A stretch of DNA of 64,000 bases from Spizellomyces punctatus DAOM BR117 (Eukaryota; Chytridiomycota; Chytridiomycetes; Spizellomycetales; Spizellomycetaceae). Below, piece by piece: positions 10,704-22,735 of the stretch (positions are counted from its first letter, which is position 1; every line of letters starts with the position of its first letter). The notes under the pieces were generated by a model. The model saw only the letters and a program-made list of their open reading frames with translations, was not told the origin of the DNA and made no database searches. The stretch is taken from contig NW_015971539.1 in the NCBI RefSeq assembly GCF_000182565.1, positions 1,816,900 to 1,880,899 of the forward strand, written 5' to 3'. Position numbers and translations under genes: made by a program.

Positions 10704-11079
10704 AGTTTTTTGTGTGTAATCTAGTGTTTATGGTGTTTATTACTATTTATTTGCTGCCAAAAGTGCCTGCACAGTGTCTTGTACAGACTGTCATGGGCTC
10801 AGAGTGGTACGTCCCCATACAAGGAAATGTACAATGTGCTTTGCAAAAGGGTGTACTCTATACCAATGTGTTCCCGTGGTGTCGTGCGCAGTATATTACA
10901 TTCGGAGGTTCATGATCTCCCTACAAGACGATGATTGAAAGCATATCGAATGGGTGGTACATCCAGAGCTGGTATGTGTGCTTGTCAGTTCTGCTATAGC
11001 ACAATAGAATCCAAAGTTAACAAATTAACAAAAAAAAGGTAGTAAAATACAAAACCCACTACGACTATGAGAAGAGAGC
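10704..11079. other. convergent intergenic spacer
   Basis: Contains the 3' regions of APC7 (+) and the chitin-synthase regulator (-). No gene, RNA or repeat was seen. Confidence 0.6.
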
Positions 11080-12907
11080 CTACAACCCCCCAGCCCTCTT
11101 TAAATTCCTATGCTCAATCACCCGGTTCTTTATCTTCCGATACGTCCGTACCGTAAACAACCGATCCAACCCCTCCCTCCTCTCAACGGACTCGACAGGA
11201 GGCGCAACATCATAATCCACAACAGCCGCCAAAATCGATGGATCAGCCGGATGGATCGGTGCATGTCCTTCCAATCTCGACACTGCATGGGGGTCTCCAT
11301 GTCGAGCTGCAAGTGTGTACCACTCCAACGCTTCCTCCATATCCCCCTGAACCCCAATTCCGTTTTCAGTAAAATACCCGACAGCATACTCGGCTTTTGC
11401 TAACCCCTTTTCAGCAGCCTTTCGAGCCCAAATATAGGCTTCCTCGTCATCTTGTACGAGAATCTCTTTACCGTTCGCGTCTTCTGCTCCCGTGAAATGC
11501 CATGCACAGAGCTCGTACATGGCTTCTGCGCTGCCTTTTTGGGCTGCAAGGGAGTAATAGTTTATTGAGGCACTTGGATCGATGGTGGCACCGAGGTCAC
11601 CAAATTGGTATATGTGTCCCAATCGGAGTTGGGAAGGGACGTGTCCTAGCTTTGCGGCGCGGCGGAGGAGGTCCAACGCGGTTGCCGGGTCGGCTTTACC
11701 GTTTAATGCATTTGGGTCGTGTTCGTGGAGGAGGGCGAGTTGGTAAAGGGCGTGTGGGTGTTTGGGTGTTGCGTACCGCGCAGATAGGTTAAGCCATTTG
11801 ATGGACGACGAAATATTGCGGGGTTGCCCGAGTTCGCCGTTGGCAAGAATCATGCCGAGGCGGTACATGGCACCTGGGTGATGAGCTATCGCTGCCTTGC
11901 GGTACTTTTTGACAGCCGATGCAGGATCAGGGGGTGCATTCGTTCCTCGACCGTGTTCGTAGCAGAGTGCAGCATGGTACGTTGCATCTGCGTGACCTAC
12001 ACTCTACCATCAATCACCCATCTAAATGGACCTCAAAAACCAAACAGTAAAACATACCCTTTTTGGCTGCACTCAAATACAATGGGAACGCCTTCTCGTA
12101 ATCCGGCTTATGCCTCGTCTGAGACCCAGGAACACCCGTAATCAACAAACACCCAAACGTAAACTGCGCATCCGCGTACCCCTCTTTGGATAACTCCCGC
12201 AATATCTTCAAACCTTCGTCCAAGTAAGCTTTTTGACCTGTTTCGAGGTACCGTAGGTTTTCAATGAGGTATTTCGCGTATGCGTATCGTGCGGATTGAG
12301 AGGTGGGTGATGAAGGGGATACGGATGCAGCATGTTTGAGTTTATCAATGGTTTCAAGGAGTGACAGTTGGGTTTGGACTGCTGTCGGTGTGTGTTTGAG
12401 TCTGAAGATGGTGTGAGGGTTGTGCGGGTCTGGGCGTTCAGAGTCTTCTATACTGCTTGCTGTGCTTGTTGTGCTTGTTGTGCTGGGTCGTCGGTCTCGT
12501 CGGGTGTACGGAACGGAGAGGTCGGTTGTTGTGGGAGACGGGGAAAGAGGTGGAGAAATGGGACCTTGCTCCAGGTCATTCATGATGAGACGAGCGGGTC
12601 TGGAGAGCTTGCGCATGGCCCGAATACCGACTTCCTCGACTTGAGGATATTGCTCTTCGTTCACTTCATGCTTGGTCCCAACATCTTTACTCTCAGAACT
12701 AGCAATGGAATGACGTTTCCTCTCTCCATGCTTGGGTCCGCGCGCAAAGGCATCCAATGAATTCCTTCCATCTCCACTTTCGTATACGGTTTTAATAAAC
12801 TTGCTCTTGTCGTTTCCTTGTTTGGGAGCTATCTGCCAAGAACGAATGGGTTGCCGTGACCGTTGCTTGGGGGGTAACGGAGGTGTTGCTAGATCGTCTG
12901 CCACCAT
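11080..12907 (-). CDS. SKT5: Sel1-repeat protein of the Skt5/Chs4 chitin-synthase regulator family
   Basis: Two exons (12907-12058 and 11996-11080) with a 61-nt intron give 588 aa. The start is the ATG at 12907; the longer reading frame upstream begins with GTG. Residues 1-200 are disordered, Ser/Pro/Lys-rich. From about 210 there are roughly seven tandem Sel1-like repeats, for example ADAQFTFGCLLITG, ADATYHAALCYEHGRG, AMYRLGMILANGELG, SQLRLGHIYQFGDLG and AEYAVGYFTENGIGV. The C-terminus is basic (IKNRVIEHRNLKRAGG). In yeasts this family activates and localises chitin synthase III at the plasma membrane. No CaaX prenylation box is visible at the C-terminus. Sel1 proteins are diverse, so function rests on the fungal-type layout of a disordered N-terminus plus a repeat block. 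Confidence 0.75.
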
Positions 12908-13235
12908 GTTGCCGGAAAACACATGAACGTCAAGGACAAGAAAACCACCTTCACACGACGTTTAAAGCCAGCCCACGCAAACGATGGAATGAGGACGTTC
13001 GTTGGAAACCAAAATTCCCGAAGCCCGGAGGAAAACAGCTCGCCCACCTCGGCCGTCACACATCTGCCGATCTCCATGACTGTGCATGCTGTGCCACAAG
13101 CAAGTGTGAAAGCCTTCAAGCGATTGCACAGCCCTTGCATGTGAAAAGGGAACAAAATTCACTCTCAAAAAACTGATCTAAAGTATTTTTTTTTTGTATA
13201 TCCGGCTATCGGAACAAAAGAAATGGACACATTCT
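12908..13235. other. intergenic spacer upstream of the Sel1-repeat gene
   Basis: Separates the TXNL1-like gene (ends 13236) from the start of the Sel1-repeat gene; both are on the minus strand. Short ORFs on both strands show no protein-like motif. Confidence 0.5.
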
Positions 13236-14910
13236 TTATTTGGATGGTCCTGCGTGCTCGTGTCCAACTTTTTTTAGATCGCTGAGAGATCACAAAAGGT
13301 TGTGAGTACAATGCAACGTCATCAGGACGGTTTGACTGACGATGCTTCTTACCCCATCTTTGTCGTTTCGACAGGTGTTCCGTACAAAATCAACTGCTTG
13401 ATCACGGTGGTTTCCTCTCCCCCTAAATTATCTTGCACAAAAATCTAAAAAACGTCATCCAACCGTAAATGAACGAGCCAAAAAAGTGTATGACTTTGAC
13501 AGTAACTCACATTCAGATTGTGTACGCTTTGGTATTTAACAAATCGTAGGGGAATCACCGCCCCAGTCTCATAGTCATTTTCGGAAATTTCAATAGTCTC
13601 GACTGGGTCTGTGGAATCCGCCTCATCAAATGAGAGAATGGCAGCTCTGTTCACAAACGTTTTAATAGTCTTTGGTGCTTGGCCTTTCAGGAAGCGAGGA
13701 AGGAGGCTGAGCTATAAGGATGGATATGTCAAAGCCCGAAATGGCCATACCTGAAGGACCAGGCACAATCTTAATTGAGTGCAGCTTGACCGCTTGGTTG
13801 AACGGCACACTGATAATGAGCTGCTCGTCTACATCACTTTCCAAAAACGAGTCATCCTTTTTGAAGCTGTTGCGCACATTGTGGTTGTGAGATTGGTTGA
13901 GGCACTCAAGTTGGTTGATCGTGACAAATTCGGTCAGGTCGCTCTGAAATGTGTGCACGTGTCAATCCTGCATTCATGGTACAGTAGATCAGAGTGCCTA
14001 ATTGACATACGTGGCCTCCGAGTCCTGCGGCATTGTTGGATTCATCGGCGGGCCCTTGAAATTGCTTGTATCGCCCTTTATGGTTAGCCATGTCTAGGAG
14101 CGCTCATCTCAGCATTCTTATCCTACCTTGATGAGCTGCTCTAATCCATTCTTGTTTGCGCCCTTCAATTCACCAATCTTTGATCCAGCCTTGAAAAACT
14201 GACATTATGCAACCCAACGTCAGTTGCTTGCTCAAATCTGACTTTGGTTGGGACACACGTCCTATACCTGAAAGGTGGGCATCGCCTGCACGCCAGCAGC
14301 TGCAGCTACTTCCTAATCAGAGAATGTATTGGATTTCTGGTACCGGGTTGGTTTGGACTGGATTTTTCACTCACTTGCAATTCGTCAACATCAACTTGAG
14401 CAAATGTGACATGTCTATGGTCATGATGATGATAAATCCCATGAACTTGTGCGCAACATCGATTGGAATGCTGACCTGTATTTCGTGCTAAGCTCAGCAA
14501 ATACTGCATGTATCCGGGTGGATTAAGTCCCACTGTATCTACATCGGTCCGTCGAGATTTAAAACCTACCAGGCTTGATCATCTGCAATATTACTAGTGA
14601 GTAACCGTCTCCAGTCTCAACAACAAGGACAGGATCTGGCAGTCCCTACCTGACAAGGACCGCACCAACTGCACAATAAAGCAATAAGAACCATCAAGAA
14701 CCATAACACCAGCACGGATGCAATAGCAATGAATAAGGTAGTGCATACCTGGCTGTGAAATCCACCACGATCTACGCATGCATCGCGCGCTGGGTAAGCT
14801 TTAGCTCGCCATGCAAGTCAACAAATGCGACATACCAGTTTCTTGGCATCAGCCTGAGAAAGCAATGCCTGATATTCCGCCTGTGATCTAATACTTTTAA
14901 CAAGAGACAT
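13236..14910 (-). CDS. TXNL1: thioredoxin-like protein 1: thioredoxin plus PITH domain
   Basis: About a dozen small exons join in frame from ATG 14910 to the stop at 13236-13238, giving roughly 300 aa. The N-terminal thioredoxin fold has VVDFTASWCGPCQMIKP with the redox CGPC, then VFAELSTKYRHVTFAQVDVD, LQEVAAAAGVQAMPTF with the cis-Pro, and FFKAGSKIGELKGA. The C-terminal PITH domain has NQLECLNQS, FLESDVDEQLIISVPFNQAV and KLHSIKIVPGPSGQAPKTIK. It ends IFVQDNLGGEET...LYGTPVETTKMGD. Animal and yeast relatives bind the 26S proteasome lid and reduce substrates there. Exon 2, encoding VVDFTA, and the CGPC exon are each under 30 nt, so automated predictors may miss them. Confidence 0.9.
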
Positions 14911-15114
14911 GTTACGCTTATTGTTGACGAGTCTACAAGGTTATTCCACTTGGCAAAAGTGTTGAGGGCGTTTGCGCTGGATGACGAATCTCATGGTGAT
15001 AAATTGAAATACGGGTTATAAGATTAGTGGCTTAGTTGAATTGTTTTTGAGGACGCGCAGGTTGAGGTAAGAACAAAGTTTGGGATTTTTCCTCCAGGAA
15101 GACGTTGAAAAACC

Positions 15115-17284
15115 ATGGAGGACATTGCGAATGCGGGAAGGTGGGATGCACTGAACCCGCCATTATCGGCACCCATGTAGGTCCTGGGTGTGGTAGTCGA
15201 CTCGCATACTGGGTATTAATGGCTTCTTCTTGCAGTTTGGAGGCTCTGCAAACACTGTCATTTACTCAAATGACACCGGTGCAGGCATCTACTGTACCGT
15301 TGTTTATGAAGAATAAGGATGTTGTTGTAGAGGTGAGTAAGGGATAATTGTAGCGGAATATATGGCTTACAGTTACACGGAAAGTAACACCTGTCTGATT
15401 TGCGACCTGGTGTTCAGGCTGTAACCGGTTCAGGAAAAACACTGTCGTTCGTTATCCCCATCCTCGAAATGCTCCTTCGACGACATCGTGATGGTCGAGG
15501 ACTATTGAAAAATCAAATTGGCGCTGTCATCATTTCTCCGACACGAGAACTGGCACGACAGATCTACGATGTTGCTACAACCTTCCTAGATGCCATAAAT
15601 ACAGCGGCGACTGCCGAATTAGAAGAGAGTGGAAATCAAGATGATGACTTTCAGGGAACAATACCAGCTCTTCAACACATGCTGTTCATTGGTGGAAATA
15701 ATGTGCAGGAGGATGTCCAGCGATTTCAGAGGGAGGGTGCCCAAGTAGTTATTGGAACTCCCGGACGGTTGGATGATTTATTGAAACGGAGTGCAGTGTT
15801 CAGTACCAAAGAGTTGGAAGTCCTTGTGCTGGATGAAGCCGATCGGCTACTCGACATGGGATTCGAACAGACCCTAACTTCCATTATTCAACGACTCCCG
15901 AAACAGCGACGAACGGGATTATTTTCTGCGACCATGTCTGATGCATTGAATCAATTGGTTCGCGTCGGCCTTCGGAATCCGGTGCGTGTTCAAGTCAAGG
16001 TGGAGAGTTTAACTCAACAGGAGGAACAATGTACACCATCCAGTTTGGAAATCGGATATGTGATATGTACGCCTGAGCAGAAACTCGTTCAGCTGATGCG
16101 TTTCTTGAAGAGAGAAAAGGATAAAAAGTTTATTGTATATTTTGCAACGTGTGCTTGTGTCGACTATTTTTTCAAAGTAAGGCGGTTGGCGATGCGAGTA
16201 TTGGATTCTGGGACAAGTGCTGATTGTTCATTGTTGATGGTCACCATAGGTACTATCAAACCTACCCGACCTCAAGGAATTTTCGTTCCATTCGTTGCAC
16301 GGCAAAATGGATCCCAAACGCCGTGAAGCCGTTTATAAAAAGTTCACGTCTGCCCCCTCTTCCTCCGTCCTAGTTTGCACAGACGTCGCTGCCCGCGGAC
16401 TGGATATTCCAGATGTCGACTATGTAATTCAATTCGATCCACCTCAGGATCCCAAATCATTTGCCCACAGATGTGGTCGAACTGCTCGGTTGGGAAGGGA
16501 GGGCAAGGCGGTGGTGTTTTTGACGCCACAAGAGGACACCTATGTCGAGTTCCTTAGGATTCGAAAAGTCCCCATGGTCGAACATCCCTTGATATCAGAT
16601 GCCGAAGCCGGACGAAAGGGGACAGAAAATGATATCCTAGAAGCTGTGCGTAAAGCCAATACCAAAGACAGAGACCTCTACGAAAGGAGCACAAAAGCTT
16701 TTGTAAGCTGGGTACGATCCTACAGCGAGCACCAAGCGAATTACATCTTTCGGTTCAAAGACGTCGATGTCGCAGCTGTTGCTCGTGCGTTTGGACTTCT
16801 CAAGCTTCCCAAAATGCCCGAGTTGAAATCGCTCAAGATTGACTTTCAGCCTACAGTCATCAACATTGACTCCATCAAATATAAAGACAAGGCCCGCGAA
16901 AAGCAGCGACAAGCCAAAATCGCTAAAGAGAAAGCCTTGGCCGAAGGAGAAGCGGCCAAGAAAGATAAAAAGCGTAAACAGAAACCAAAAGAGACGGTTG
17001 CATGGTCACAGCATAAGGAGCTAAAGGAGCGAAGATTGGAGCGCAGAGAAAAGAAGGAGAAAAAGCGGGTAGCCATTGCGAAAGCCAAAGTGGAAGGCAC
17101 GTTTGTTCCCAAGATAAAGAAGACGACAGAAGGCGACACCAGCTCTAAGCGAAGTCGGGGGAGTGATAGTGATAGCGAGGATGACTGGGAGGAAATGAAG
17201 TTGGAGGCTCGGGCGTTGAAAAAGGCCAAAAAGGCTGGAAAAACTCGACAACTGGAGATAGATTCATCGTCGGATAGTGACTAA
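15115..17284 (+). CDS. SPB4: DEAD-box RNA helicase Spb4/DDX55, ribosome biogenesis
   Basis: Four exons (15115-15176, 15236-15332, 15418-16176, 16250-17284) give 650 aa. Motifs in order: the Q-motif region [12 protein letters not shown], motif I AVTGSGKT, Ia PTRELA, Ib TPGRLDD, II DEAD at about residue 200, [36 protein letters not shown] and [15 protein letters not shown]. The C-terminal extension has the Spb4/DDX55-type ...[20 protein letters not shown] plus a Lys/Glu-rich coiled tail ending in a Ser/Asp-rich acidic patch. Spb4 acts in the nucleolus on 27S pre-rRNA processing for the 60S subunit. The residues after motif VI separate it from the related Has1 and Dbp4 groups. Divergent from TXNL1, with about 200 bp between the starts. 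Confidence 0.9.
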
Positions 17285-17449
17285 GTGGTGCACAGAAGAT
17301 CTGGTGCGGGCGATTGGCATGTACATAGTTTGCAGTAGCTTCCATGCTTTTATTTATTCTTAGATATAATATTATTCGTATAGTTAAGCAGCAAGTTTCA
17401 AATTCTATTGCGCGACCATCAATGTCTCGTTCTGTTCATATGCTGATTG

Positions 17450-18388
17450 TCAGCTCTCATCTTTACTCCCTTTGGAAGCCCTCTGTTCATCTTGCCCCTC
17501 CAGCATCTTCAAAACCTCCGCAAACAAGGCATTGAACATACTCTGTACACCTTCACCAGTCAAAGCCGATGTCTCAAAATACCTTCATCCCGCAATAGTG
17601 GCATAAATATAAGCAAAATATGAAAGCCAAAAGACGTACCAGTACCTACCGTAATCCCAATTGTTCAGCCATGCTCTCCCCTTCCTTTCTTGTCACTGCT
17701 CGTGGGAACTGATCTACTTTGTTGGCAACGAGAAAACTGATTGTTTCGCTTTGACAGTATGTATTCAGTTCGTCAATCCAGGACTGGAGATTGGTGAAGG
17801 TTTCCTTGTTTGATGTATCGTAGACGAGAATCACCTACAAGAGGGACAGCACCAATTCCTGAGTGATTCTAACACGAGGAGAAAACGAAACTGTAACTTA
17901 CGCCATGTGTGTCCTTGTAAAATTCGTTTCGGATCTCAAAGTATACAGAGTCCCCCGCAATATCCCAAAAGTTTACTTTGACTATTTCCAAAGTTCAAAT
18001 ACCCTCGACAATGAGCACGCTTTTCTATCATGAAGCTTAATGGATCGTCGCACCTTCAAGCTCCTCCATTTGAATCGTCTTGACACCATAGTCTATCCCA
18101 ATGGTTGATATATATTCTGAAATGAACTGTATGGATATCTGTAAGTCTACTCAGCACTTATAAACTATGTGGCAAGAACATATTACCCTCCCCTCGCAAT
18201 ACCGCTTGATCAAACAGCTTTTGCCGACATTTGGATCTCCCATGCTGAGTATTTTGATTCTGAATGTTTTTTAAAACAGGCATTATGTATCATGTTGGAT
18301 GATGGTTTTTTGAAATTGGGGAAGGAAACCTTTTGGCATCACTTTTGGTTTTGACTGGTGTGCTGAGGTGGCCGGGTTCTCTATCCAT
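17450..18388 (-). CDS. RJL-family (DNAJC27/Rbj-like) Ras-like GTPase without a J domain
   Basis: Six exons (18388-18330, 18259-18187, 18126-18054, 17981-17902, 17834-17650, 17582-17450) give 200 aa. The start ATG at 18388 gives MDREPGHLSTP... and splices into KRIKILSMGDPNVGKSCLIK (P-loop). Switch I holds STIGIDYGVK. The G3 motif is WDIAGDS, where DxAGQ has Asp-Ser after the Gly. NKVD is the G4 motif and ETSALTGEGV the G5 region. The diagnostic RNEFYKDTHGVILVYD matches animal DNAJC27. It stops after about 200 residues with no J domain, the usual protist form. The RJL family tracks the presence of flagella across eukaryotes, which supports a zoosporic fungus. There is no C-terminal prenylation cysteine, as expected for RJLs. 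Intron 1 has a weak donor, GTTTCC. Confidence 0.85.
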
Positions 18389-18976
18389 GTTTTGATCAAC
18401 ATAAGGATGACGGGCCGACGCGTTCACGCGTGTTTTTGGCTAAAGCCTGCTCTAGGTTTTTGCCCTTTGTTTTTATAACTAACGCTTCCTTTTCGCTTTT
18501 GTTTTTAGTTATGAGCTGATAGAACCATTTGCATCTTTATTCGGCAAGGCAATCCTCCAAGTTTGCCTCGCCAGGATTGTCTCAAATGAAGCCCATTACG
18601 ACAAGTGATCCCTGGCCAATTTCCTCCTTCCCTTGAAGCCCATTTTGCCTTACGTTATGATCAAGATTCCCCATATGGCCTGGGAGCATTCCTACAACCT
18701 TTCACATGTCAAACCGTAAAAGGACATCTATCTATCCATTACACCAAACGCATGCATTTGTCCCAAACCTCCGATCTTGGTCGTTTGTGCAGACGCGACG
18801 CGTAGCTTTCGTCTCTCCTTTTGGCCCTGCTGATTCAGCAAAGATCTTTGAGTTTCTCGGTTTGCCTTTTTGACGTGTGATTAAGGAGACTGTCCACTTT
18901 AAAGGGGTTGGTCTACAAGGTTCGTAGCATCGCTCTTTTTATTGTGATTGGACTGTACTTTGACAGTGCATCAAGT
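18389..18976. other. divergent intergenic region between the RJL GTPase and the lipase
   Basis: Both neighbours start from this 588-bp stretch. It contains a palindromic-looking GCGTTCACGCG word near 18420, but I see no RNA gene and no supportable ORF with motifs. Confidence 0.5.
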
Positions 18977-20944
18977 ATGAGCGTCATTGGAGGGAGAGGC
19001 AGCATTAATGATGAACTCATCAATGGATGTGATGTGAAGGCAATGATCACTGGGTGAGAACCGAATCCGTTTTGGCATTCTTTCATTTTGCTGTCCCATA
19101 ACATGTCTCATGTTCTTTGGTATGATACTAGGATGCCAGAACGCAAACCTTCCATCGCCGACTCTGCGTACGGAAGTAGCGAAGATCTTCTTTCCACAAG
19201 TCTCGATTACCTCGCTTCAGATTTATCTGCAGAACCGGAGAACGACGTCATTGCCTGTCCCGGCTGGAGTTCATTAGATGAGGAGGAAGGTTTATTCGAT
19301 TTTGAAGCAGAGGCTGTCCCAACCGAGGAAGACGCCGTTCGACAGATTCCGCTACTAAAGGACACCAAGGAGTTAATTGAGTTCTGGTGGGCATGCTCGG
19401 AATGATACTGCATTTTGGATGTGTTTCTGATATGGGCATGTAGGAAGTATCCGTGTGAACACCATATCGTCGAGACGCGAGATGGATTTATGGTACGTGT
19501 AATGCGTTAAGCACATATCAGAGGTACAAGGAACTCATTTCTTTTGCAGCTCGGTTTATACCGCATTCCAAATCCCCAACACGGCCCAACAGCCTTCTCC
19601 GCCATTCCCCCTTACGAACGACCTCCCGTCATCATCTGGCACGGCTTGTACATTCAAAGCGCTGCTTTTGTCTCTTCTCCAGCCGGCCCAACAGGAAATC
19701 TCGCATTTGTCCTCGCCGACGCTGGCTTTGACGTTTGGCTTGCCAATAGCCGTGGAACCGTTTCATCCCGTCGACACAGGCATTGGCAAAGTCCTGAGGA
19801 AGCCATGTTTCATTCACAATATTGGAAGTACGTTGGGTTAGATGAAATGGCAAAATTTGATGTGCCTGCTGTAGTGAACTATGTATGTGAGACCACCGGG
19901 TGGAATAAAGTGGCATACTTGGGGTACAGTCAAGGAACTGCCCAGATGTTCATGAGCTTGAGTGTTAGCGAGGAGATGAATGAGAAAGTGGCCATTTTTG
20001 TGGGGCTGGCTCCAGCATTGAAGCCGAAACGTAAGTTTGCGGTATTCTAATCCGGGAACATTCATCTGAATTTGTGATGAACTTACAGCGATATCAAACG
20101 AGACGATCAACGCCCTAACCCGCCGATTCACGCCATCTGTCCTATATGGTCTCGGTATCTGGTCTTTCCTCCCACCTGCAGAATGGCTACGACCTATGCT
20201 CCCCTCTGATATGTATGCTCAAATCGTGCACAACGCATTAATCATCCTTACTGGGTGGAGCTGCGACAAGTGGAAAAGGAGCTGGTGGCCTGCACTTTAT
20301 ATGCATTTGTTTGGGGGAGGAAGCGTGCGGAATGTGGTGGTAGGTTCTGTAGGCGCAGCGAATGATTGCAGGCCGACGACTGATGCGTAACGGTAATGTA
20401 TACTACGATAGCACTGGTTTCGAATCATAACAGAACAAACCTTCACCCCATACGAGCACGAAATTGCCCCACACCATCTCCGCCTCATATCTCCCACACA
20501 AGAAGAGCAACAGCGCACAACCACTGCTATTCAAACCTTCGCGCCAAAACGTACCGGACCGTGCTCTTACCCGACACATCACATCAAAACAAGAGTTGAC
20601 TTATTTTGTGGAGCTGAAGACACGATTTCGGATCCAGACGTCTTCAAAACTGCCCTGCCAAAAGCTTCGATTAAGATTATTGATGTGAGTTTACTATACG
20701 CTAAAGTCGCTTCTGCTTCTATACAATCTTCTTTTTACTGAGCAATTGCTTTGTTGTGTTCGCTTCGTTCTGTAGAACTACCAGCATATGGTGAGTATCA
20801 CATCGGTATTTGCCAATTCCAATCAGATGAAATCCTGACTTGCTTGGTTCATAGGACTTTCTTTGGGATCCAGCCGCAAAGGAAGCTGTTTGGAATGATG
20901 TGATATCTGCCATACGTGAAACGATGGATCTTGTGAATGTATAA
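18977..20944 (+). CDS. alpha/beta-hydrolase, acid-lipase/steryl-ester-hydrolase type
   Basis: Exons begin 18977-19053, 19132-19386, 19444-19492 and 19550-20031, then further 3' exons to the stop at 20942-20944. The N-terminal ~110 residues are acidic and disordered. The lipase-family N-terminal block is FWKYPCEHHIVETRDGFMLG. The fold then shows VIIWHGLY (oxyanion), DVWLANSRGT, FDVPAVVNYV and the nucleophile elbow GYSQG. Later come PTHHIKTRVDLFCGAEDTIS, where Asp of the triad is expected, and NYQHMDFLWD, with the catalytic His. Relatives hydrolyse sterol esters or triacylglycerol (yeast Yeh1/Tgl1, animal LIPA). No signal peptide is visible, so a lipid-droplet or membrane role is likelier than secretion; that is inference. 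Joining RNVV to RMIAGRRLM requires removing 19 nt; see findings. Confidence 0.8.
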
Positions 20945-21280
20945 ACGAACAAAGGCTGGTGAATGTATAAACTGGGTAATCTAAGGTGAAAGGTGGCTGC
21001 TACAAGACAAAAGAATATTACTTCTCATGATGGAGCTGGTGTGCTTGGTTTTAAAACTGTTTTGCTCTGAAACGATTCCTATATGGCATGCCCTCTAATA
21101 GGCTCTACGATGACATCTCTATATATACTTTTGCCGCAGACAGTAAAAAGGTTTCTAGTGAAACTATTGCCATCTGGCAAGGCGTATGCACTTCCCGCTT
21201 GGGGATGACGGAACCGGTGCATATTAACCAGCTTAGTCCTAAAATGTAGAAATCCGGTATTATGCCACTTGGTATCAAAC
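20945..21280. other. convergent spacer between the lipase and the conserved unknown gene
   Basis: About 336 bp holding the 3' regions of both genes. Nothing else was recognised. Confidence 0.5.
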
Positions 21281-22735
21281 TCAGATTTTCTCCGGATCGT
21301 CCGTTGCAACGCTCTGTGACCCCCGTGTTCGCGCGATAGGTCTTGCTGAGGAACCTGTGGCGGCGAGTGCAGCACCGCTTCCTTGGGTGATTGGGTTCAA
21401 ATGAGCGTCTTCTCGTGCACGGTTGGCCAAGATTTCGTCTAACTTGGTTTGAACGATGCCCCCAAAGCGGCGGCTGTTGGATGCGTCGTAATTCTAATAA
21501 AGGATATGCGTTATCAATACCATATCTCAAGATATATGTTTAAATATTGCGGGTAGGAGCTGTGGAACAGACCTTGCTCTTCGCGTCCTCCTCGTTCTTT
21601 CGCATGAACTCGTTCCACATTGACGGTCGAACATACCAGGCACCATATTTTCCATGGGTTCGTCGTGCGTCCTCTTGGGATACAGCGCTCTGTCCTTCCA
21701 TCCCTCGCTGTCGTCTTCGGGGACTCCCGCTTCGTCGTTTGTCCTTGCCAATCTGTAGCCCAAGATTTTCTCTCAAGCTCTGCAAAAGCGCTTCTGGCGG
21801 GTTCGCCTCGCGAACAATGTTGAGCCGAACAGATGGTTTGGCTTCTAGGATGGACGGCTTGCACGCATTTAGCAGAATATCAAAGCCTTCAATATCTACT
21901 GGTCGCTGTGTGTCAGAAGGTTCAACTGGAGCGGGGTTAGCTGCCAGCGGGCCTGTCGGATCAAAGACTGTTGGTGTGTCCAACGTTGATTGTACCCATG
22001 ATTTGAGGTCTTGCGTGACTTGCTTCATTTCTGCAAGCGCTTCGGCTTGATTGTTGGCTCTAACTGTGTCATTGGTTGGTAAGTGGGCTGAGCCGTGTTT
22101 CCGACGGTCGATAAGCTGGGAATACTTTTGAACTGGGTTGGTACAGAGGTCTTGTTTGCCAACCACTGACTCTGAACCATCATGTGTATGAGTTTGTTTT
22201 GAAAGCTCCTCTTCTTTCTGTCGCTCTTCGACGCTCTGGAGGTGAGCTTCAACAATTGGAAAATCCACGTCGTCATCCGCCACTTGTTCCTCCTCTGACG
22301 GGTCGGTGTCCTCTCCCTGCGGATCTTGCCCATAGATAACCCGTCGCACATCCCTCCTCACTTTGCTATTCTGATCAATAATCCTTAGAATCGCCTCTCT
22401 CTGGTCCTGAGTGAGCCCCTTGAATTTCTTCAACATGGTCTCCTCTAAATTCCTCTCCATCTCTTCCACTCTCCGCCTGTTTCGCATGACCCTCGGAAAT
22501 GCCATCTGGTGAGCATTTTCTCTGGTGAGTTGCGTGGAAAGATCGAATAATGGGGGTTCGTATGGGTCTTGCGGCTCTAAAACTGTACGAAGTTCTGCGA
22601 GCGGCAAGCTGGTTTTCGGCACAGCAGGTCAGAGTGTCAAACATCTGTGCAGGTACTATGGCTGCGAACATATGTATGGGTGACTTGCCTGTGTGTGTGG
22701 ACTCTACGCAAGGACCAAGGACGGACGAATACCAT
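21281..22735 (-). CDS. conserved-looking protein of unknown function, possible FAM47-like C-terminal motif
   Basis: Three exons (22735-22689, 22608-21573, 21493-21281) give 431 aa. The long central frame has no early ATG. An upstream 47-nt exon beginning MVFVRPWSLRRVHTH splices in frame through an apparent GC-AG intron (AG|GCAAGT...CCAG). The protein is helical and charged (RVMRNRRRVEEMERNLEET), then acidic (EEEQVADDDVDF). The C-terminal part carries HGKYGAWYVRPSMW, reminiscent of the GAWY..P..W segment in animal FAM47 proteins. That resemblance is from memory and weak. The next gene is the CNG-type channel, with the STPGR-repeat gene further along the same strand, so a flagellar or zoospore role is conceivable but unproven. 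Confidence 0.55.

Noticed and set aside
12368-12760. 130-codon plus-strand ORF opposite the Sel1-repeat gene
   Set aside because: Cys/Arg-rich shadow of the Ser/Thr-rich antisense coding region.
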